From the NCBI GenBank assembly GCA_002471345.1, contig DKPS01000064.1:4235-68234 (forward strand): a stretch of DNA of 64,000 nucleotides, given 5' to 3'. The notes below the pieces were generated by a model, which made no database searches, had not been told where the DNA came from, and was given only the letters and a program-made list of their open reading frames with translations. Positions 60,188 to 64,000 of this stretch are shown here, in pieces (positions within the stretch are counted from its first letter, which is position 1; every line of letters starts with the position of its first letter). Source of the stretch: Saprospiraceae bacterium UBA7328. GTDB lineage: Bacteria > Bacteroidota > Bacteroidia > Chitinophagales > Saprospiraceae. A program made the translations under genes and the position numbers.

Positions 60188-61483
60188 ATGATTGGAATCG
60201 AAAGATTTGTGGCATATAGGATGACTATTTTTGATAAAAGCTCTTTCACAGGCTATATACTTAAGTTTGCTATAGCTGCTATCGCATTGTCTGTGGCGGT
60301 TATGATTATTTCTACTTCCGTCATTTCAGGGTTCAAAAATGAAATTTCATATAAAATGTTTGATTTCTGGGGACACATTGTAATAAATGATGCCAGGGCT
60401 TCTCAGGAATATGAGCTGATTCCAATTGAAAATGCAGATGAAATAATGACAGATGTATTGTCTATTAATAGAATTGATGAATTTCTCCAACCCGCTCTTA
60501 ATGAAAACGGATATATCACTGCCTCTTGTAATTCTGGTGTGAAAAAAGTATACCCATTCTCTGTATTACCATCACTGATTACAACTAAAGAGGAAGAGTT
60601 TGATGGGCTCCTTTTGAAAGGCATAGAGAAAGAGTTTAATAATGATGTACTTAATGAGTATAAAACACAAGGTTCAGTTATCAATCTCAATCAAGAAGAT
60701 CCAATGCGAGAGCTTTTTATTTCAGATCAAACAGCTAAGAGAATGAAACTTGAAGTAGGAGAAAATTTTATATTAAATTTTATTCTTGGAGAGACTACTG
60801 AAAAAAAGAGATTTAGTGTGGCGGGAATTTATAAAAGCGGTTTAGAAGAGTTTGATCGAAGGTTTGCATTTATTGACCATAGATGGATAAGTGATATTAT
60901 AGGTTGGGATCCTGGCCAATATTCACATATAGAAGTACACATTGAGGATCTTGATAATCTTGAAATTATTGATGAGTATATTAAAATTGAACGTTTACCT
61001 AGTTATTTGATCTCCGAGTCCATAAAATCCCGTTCAAGCGAGATTTTCCAGTGGCTAGAATATCAGAATATCAATGAATGGCTTACACTTACATTGATGA
61101 CTCTGGTTGGGATTTTTAATATGATCACAGCCTTTTTGATATTTACTTTAGAGCGAACTAGAATGATCGGATTGCTCAAGTCTCTTGGTGCTACAGATTG
61201 GGCTATTAGAAAAATATTTTTATTGAGCTCAGGTTTTATTCTTTTAAGAGGAACAATTTTCGGAGTTGTAATTGGCTTGTCCATTTGTTTACTCCAAAAA
61301 TGGACTGGAATTCTAAAGTTAAGTGAAAAGGACTATTATTTATCTGAAGTGCCCATTGAAATAAATATCTACGTAGTTTTATTCATAGCTACAGCTAGCG
61401 CTTTTATCACATTGATATTTTTAATACTACCAAGTAGTATTATCAGTAGAATATCTCCAGTATCTGCCTTACATTTCAAGTAA
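60188..61483 (+). CDS. FtsX/LolC-E-type ABC transporter permease
   Basis: 431 residues. Arrangement of one N-terminal membrane helix (about 24-48), a large periplasmic domain (60-285) and three C-terminal helices (about 300-330, 350-375, 395-425), as in LolC/LolE and MacB permeases. GLLKSLGATDWAIRKIFLLSSGFILLRGTIFGVVIGLSICL is the typical FtsX-like C-terminal motif. Start MIGIERFVAYRMTIFDKSSF resembles lipoprotein-release permeases. The ATPase subunit is not adjacent. Lipoprotein sorting is the most likely role. Confidence 0.82.
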   Translation: MIGIERFVAYRMTIFDKSSFTGYILKFAIAAIALSVAVMIISTSVISGFKNEISYKMFDFWGHIVINDARASQEYELIPIENADEIMTDVLSINRIDEFLQPALNENGYITASCNSGVKKVYPFSVLPSLITTKEEEFDGLLLKGIEKEFNNDVLNEYKTQGSVINLNQEDPMRELFISDQTAKRMKLEVGENFILNFILGETTEKKRFSVAGIYKSGLEEFDRRFAFIDHRWISDIIGWDPGQYSHIEVHIEDLDNLEIIDEYIKIERLPSYLISESIKSRSSEIFQWLEYQNINEWLTLTLMTLVGIFNMITAFLIFTLERTRMIGLLKSLGATDWAIRKIFLLSSGFILLRGTIFGVVIGLSICLLQKWTGILKLSEKDYYLSEVPIEINIYVVLFIATASAFITLIFLILPSSIISRISPVSALHFK

Positions 61484-61496
61484 TACTAGATGAGCC

Positions 61497-62081
61497 TTAT
61501 TTTTTCTTTTTCGTAGGAGCGATCATAACGATCATTCTTCTTCCTTCTAATTTTGGAAGTTCCTCAGCTGCACCTACATCCTCTAGTTCTTTGATAAATC
61601 TCAAAAGAAGTAATTCTCCTCGTTCTTTAAAAACAATCGATCTTCCACGGAAATGTACATAAGCTTTAACTTTAGCTCCTTCTTCAAGGAAAGCACGCCC
61701 ATGCTTTAACTTAAAGTTGAAGTCATGATCATCAGTATTAGGACCAAACCTTAATTCCTTTATTACTGTTTTTTGAGTTTTTGCTTTAAGTTCCTTTTCC
61801 TTTTTCTTCTTGGCATAAAGGAATTTTTTATAATCGATAATTTTACATACCGGAGGTTTTGCATTAGGGCTGATTTCTACAAGATCGAGATCTGCATCAT
61901 TTGCCCAGTACATTGCTGTCCTGCTTTTGAATATACCGGTCTCTATTTTTTGACCAATGATTTCGCTTATTTCTTCGAGGTTATCACCTACAAGTCTAAT
62001 TTCAGGTGCGGTGATGTTTCCGTTTATTTTATGTTCGTCTTTTTTTTCCTGATAGGGTACAAATCTTTTTCTTCTTCTCAA
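61497..62081 (-). CDS. infC: Translation initiation factor IF-3, TTG start
   Basis: 194 residues. N-domain with IRLVGDNLEEISEIIG and the linker LDLVEISPNAKPPVCKIIDYKKFLYAKKKKEKELKAK, then the C-domain TVIKELRFGPNTDDHDFNFKLKHGRAFLEEGAKVKAYVHFRGRSIVF, ending MIVMIAPTKKKK. The start is TTG at 62081 giving (M)RRRKRFVPY. No ATG or GTG is available between it and the upstream in-frame stop. Rare start codons in infC are linked to self-repression by IF-3 in E. coli. It follows clpC by 38 nt. Confidence 0.95.
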   Translation of the reverse strand: MRRRKRFVPYQEKKDEHKINGNITAPEIRLVGDNLEEISEIIGQKIETGIFKSRTAMYWANDADLDLVEISPNAKPPVCKIIDYKKFLYAKKKKEKELKAKTQKTVIKELRFGPNTDDHDFNFKLKHGRAFLEEGAKVKAYVHFRGRSIVFKERGELLLLRFIKELEDVGAAEELPKLEGRRMIVMIAPTKKKK

Positions 62082-62119
62082 ATGTTTTTGTTTAAATGCT
62101 TTGTTTTAATTAAGGTGTA

Positions 62120-64000
62120 TTAGTTGTTAATAGTTTCAGGAGGAGTAGTTTTTTTTGCCTCCTTTATGTGTAGACCATCTTTTTCCTTTTTCAAATCCAT
62201 TGTAAATACAATTCCTTTTTCAGAATTATTATTCAGAATAAATTCTGCTAAAGGGTCTTCTACATATTTCTGTATTGCTCTATGTAAAGGCCGAGCACCA
62301 AATTTTCTGTCATATCCTTTCTCCGCTAAAAACTCTTTTGCCTTTTTCGTTAAAGACACTTTGAATCCCATATCTCCAATTCTACTCTTCATCTGATTCA
62401 TAGCTAAATCCACGATTTCGAGTATATGCTCTTTCTCTAACGAATTGAAAATCAAAACATCATCAATTCTATTCAAAAATTCTGGTGAAAAAGTCTTTTT
62501 AAGAGCATTTTGAATTACATTTTTGGAATGATCCTCTGCCCCTTCTTGTCTGGCTTGGGTAGCAAATCCAACACCTTGACCAAAATCTTTTAGCTGCTTT
62601 ACCCCAATATTAGATGTCATTATGATCAGAGAGTTTTTAAAATCAACTTTTCTCCCAAGACCATCCGTTAGTTGTCCATCGTCTAAAACCTGTAGTAAAA
62701 TGTTGTAGACATCTGGATGGGCTTTTTCTATTTCATCTAAAAGTATCACTGAATATGGTTTCCGCCTCACTTTTTCTGTTAACTGTCCACCTTCTTCATA
62801 TCCTACATATCCCGGAGGTGCTCCTATCAATCTGCTGATTGAGAATTTTTCCATGTATTCACTCATATCAACTCTAATTAAAGAATCTTCAGAGTCAAAT
62901 AAATATCTGGATAGAGCTTTTGCGAGTTCTGTCTTTCCTACACCAGTTGGGCCTAAGAAGATAAATGACCCTATAGGTTTTTTAGGGTCTTTGAGTCCAA
63001 CTCTATTCCGCTGAATAGCTTTAGTGATTTTTACAATTGCTTCGTCTTGACCTATAATTTGTTCTTTCAAATCATCTTTCATTCCAATTAACCTATTGCT
63101 TTCATTTTGTGCAACTCGTTTTACTGGAATTCCTGTCATCATTGCTACTACTTCTGCTATTTCTTCTTCTCCAACAGGATATCTTGTGCTTTTAGATTCT
63201 TGTTCCCAATCAGCTTTGGCTTCTTCTAGTTTTTTGAAAAGTTTAGACTCATTATCCCTAAGATCTGCAGCTTTTTCATACTGCTGATTTTTAACTGCCT
63301 TATTTTTCAATTCTCTGATAGTCTCAATCTGCTCCTCTAACTCCTCTATGTATTTTGGTACATGAATATTTTTCAAATGTATACGAGCTCCAACTTCATC
63401 CAAAATATCAATGGCCTTGTCAGGTAAAAATCTATCACTAATGTATCGATCACTGAGTTTGACACAAGCTTCTATTGCTTCATCAGAATAGGTAACATTA
63501 TGAAATTCTTCGTATTTACTTTTAATGTTTTCGAGTATATGAACTGCTTCTTCAGGACTAGGCGGCTCTACAAGAACCTTCTGGAATCTTCTATCCAGTG
63601 CTCCATCTTTTTCTATATGTTGTCTATACTCATCTAAAGTAGAAGCTCCTATACATTGTAATTCACCCCTTGCCAAAGCTGGCTTGAAAATATTAGAAGC
63701 ATCTAAACTCCCAGTTGCACCACCAGCACCTACTATTGTATGAATTTCATCAATGAAAAGAATCACATCCCGAGTTTTTTCTAACTCATTCATAATGGCC
63801 TTCATCCTTTCCTCAAACTGACCTCTATATTTAGTACCAGCTACTAATGCTGCAAGATCAAGCATTACAAGCCTTTTGTCAAAAAGTGTTCGAGAAACTT
63901 TCCTTTCTTTTATTCTTAGTGCAAGTCCTTCTACAATTGCAGTCTTACCTACCCCTGGTTCACCTATAAGTATTGGATTATTCTTCTTTCTTCTACTAAG
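62120..64000 (-). CDS. clpC: ClpC-type AAA+ protease ATPase, 5' end outside window
   Basis: The frame continues upstream past the ATG at 63865 to the edge of the window: the upstream codons (with LRIKERKVSRTLFDKRLVMLD, and SRRKKNNPILIG before them) are those of the AAA-1 module, so this is the 3' part of a longer gene. The visible part has Walker B-1 VILFIDEIH, the UVR segment (EELEEQIETIRELKNKAVKNQQYEKAADLRDNE) that marks ClpC rather than ClpB, the second Walker A GPTGVGKTELAKAL, and VILLDEIEKAHPDV, then the D2-small domain with KFGARPLHRAIQKYVEDPLAEFIL. Unfolds substrates for ClpP. Confidence 0.95.
   Translation of the reverse strand, partial: LSRRKKNNPILIGEPGVGKTAIVEGLALRIKERKVSRTLFDKRLVMLDLAALVAGTKYRGQFEERMKAIMNELEKTRDVILFIDEIHTIVGAGGATGSLDASNIFKPALARGELQCIGASTLDEYRQHIEKDGALDRRFQKVLVEPPSPEEAVHILENIKSKYEEFHNVTYSDEAIEACVKLSDRYISDRFLPDKAIDILDEVGARIHLKNIHVPKYIEELEEQIETIRELKNKAVKNQQYEKAADLRDNESKLFKKLEEAKADWEQESKSTRYPVGEEEIAEVVAMMTGIPVKRVAQNESNRLIGMKDDLKEQIIGQDEAIVKITKAIQRNRVGLKDPKKPIGSFIFLGPTGVGKTELAKALSRYLFDSEDSLIRVDMSEYMEKFSISRLIGAPPGYVGYEEGGQLTEKVRRKPYSVILLDEIEKAHPDVYNILLQVLDDGQLTDGLGRKVDFKNSLIIMTSNIGVKQLKDFGQGVGFATQARQEGAEDHSKNVIQNALKKTFSPEFLNRIDDVLIFNSLEKEHILEIVDLAMNQMKSRIGDMGFKVSLTKKAKEFLAEKGYDRKFGARPLHRAIQKYVEDPLAEFILNNNSEKGIVFTMDLKKEKDGLHIKEAKKTTPPETINN

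Noticed and set aside
1..64000. A defence island or mobile element
   Set aside because: No integrase, transposase, toxin-antitoxin, restriction or phage gene was recognised, and no terminal repeats or att-like duplications were seen.

Overview
The window looks like a chromosome segment of a Bacteroidota bacterium, probably a marine, Cytophagales-like lineage. Base composition is A+T-rich. Gene content is typical of the phylum: a TonB-dependent receptor paired with a DUF4249 lipoprotein, and DUF6702, DUF6029, DUF4296, DUF3822 and DUF4197 proteins. Genes show little Shine-Dalgarno signal, and several intergenic regions carry the TAnnTTTG -7 element known from this phylum. I see no rRNA, tRNA, CRISPR array, insertion sequence or phage gene. 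Coding density is high. The first gene (DUF6702) and the last (clpC) run off the window.

Layout. 1-3.3 kb: DUF6702 end, flavin amine oxidase, NTF2-like protein, class V aminotransferase (+). 3.4-10.8 kb (-): DUF6029 barrel with two exported TlpA-type thioredoxins; agmatinase family enzyme and small barrel; DUF4249/TonB receptor. 11-19.3 kb: orphan membrane protein, recN, a TMTC-like membrane protein with TPRs, hemD, a degenerate DEDDh exonuclease, hemC, M20 amidohydrolase. 19.4-24 kb: glycosylasparaginase, lipoprotein MsrB, three near-identical secreted 111-aa proteins in tandem, DUF4197 lipoprotein. 24-33.8 kb: tsaD; a + strand run of pseudopilin-like protein, DUF3822, rsmD, argS, glnS, pyrR and pyrB, then a TlpA-type protein. 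33.8-45.6 kb: rlmH, sugar-type MFS transporter, a DM13-like lipoprotein with a barrel, acyl-CoA dehydrogenase, GNAT, alpha-amylase, GH65 phosphorylase, beta-phosphoglucomutase, and a SWIM zinc-finger protein. 45.7-50.5 kb: sixA, DUF4296, response regulator and histidine kinase in one tight operon; M23 peptidase; folP. 50.5-64 kb: tamB, aroC, mutS2, tyrS, FtsX/LolE-type permease, infC, clpC.

Functional links. hemC and hemD are consecutive haem steps. The amylase, GH65 phosphorylase, pgmB and MFS genes form an alpha-glucan/maltose module: hydrolysis, uptake, phosphorolysis, isomerisation to glucose-6-phosphate. argS, glnS, pyrR and pyrB form one translation/pyrimidine run. SixA shares an operon with a two-component pair, which suggests a phosphohistidine phosphatase acting near that phosphorelay.

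The most unusual signals are: (1) the triplicated secreted-protein array, where each copy has an ECF-sigma-like promoter (GTAAC-N16-CGT), a conserved leader and its own terminator with compensating stem changes; (2) two genes (DUF4197 and SWIM) whose frames contain no ATG, GTG or TTG at a sensible position and appear to start at ATT; (3) a DEDDh exonuclease homologue without its catalytic signature between hemC and hemD; (4) an RsmD with Gly in place of the first residue of its (D/N)PPY motif; (5) a small-molecule-type cassette of amine oxidase, NTF2-like protein and Tat-like aminotransferase. I found no clear, wholly new defence or mobile system.
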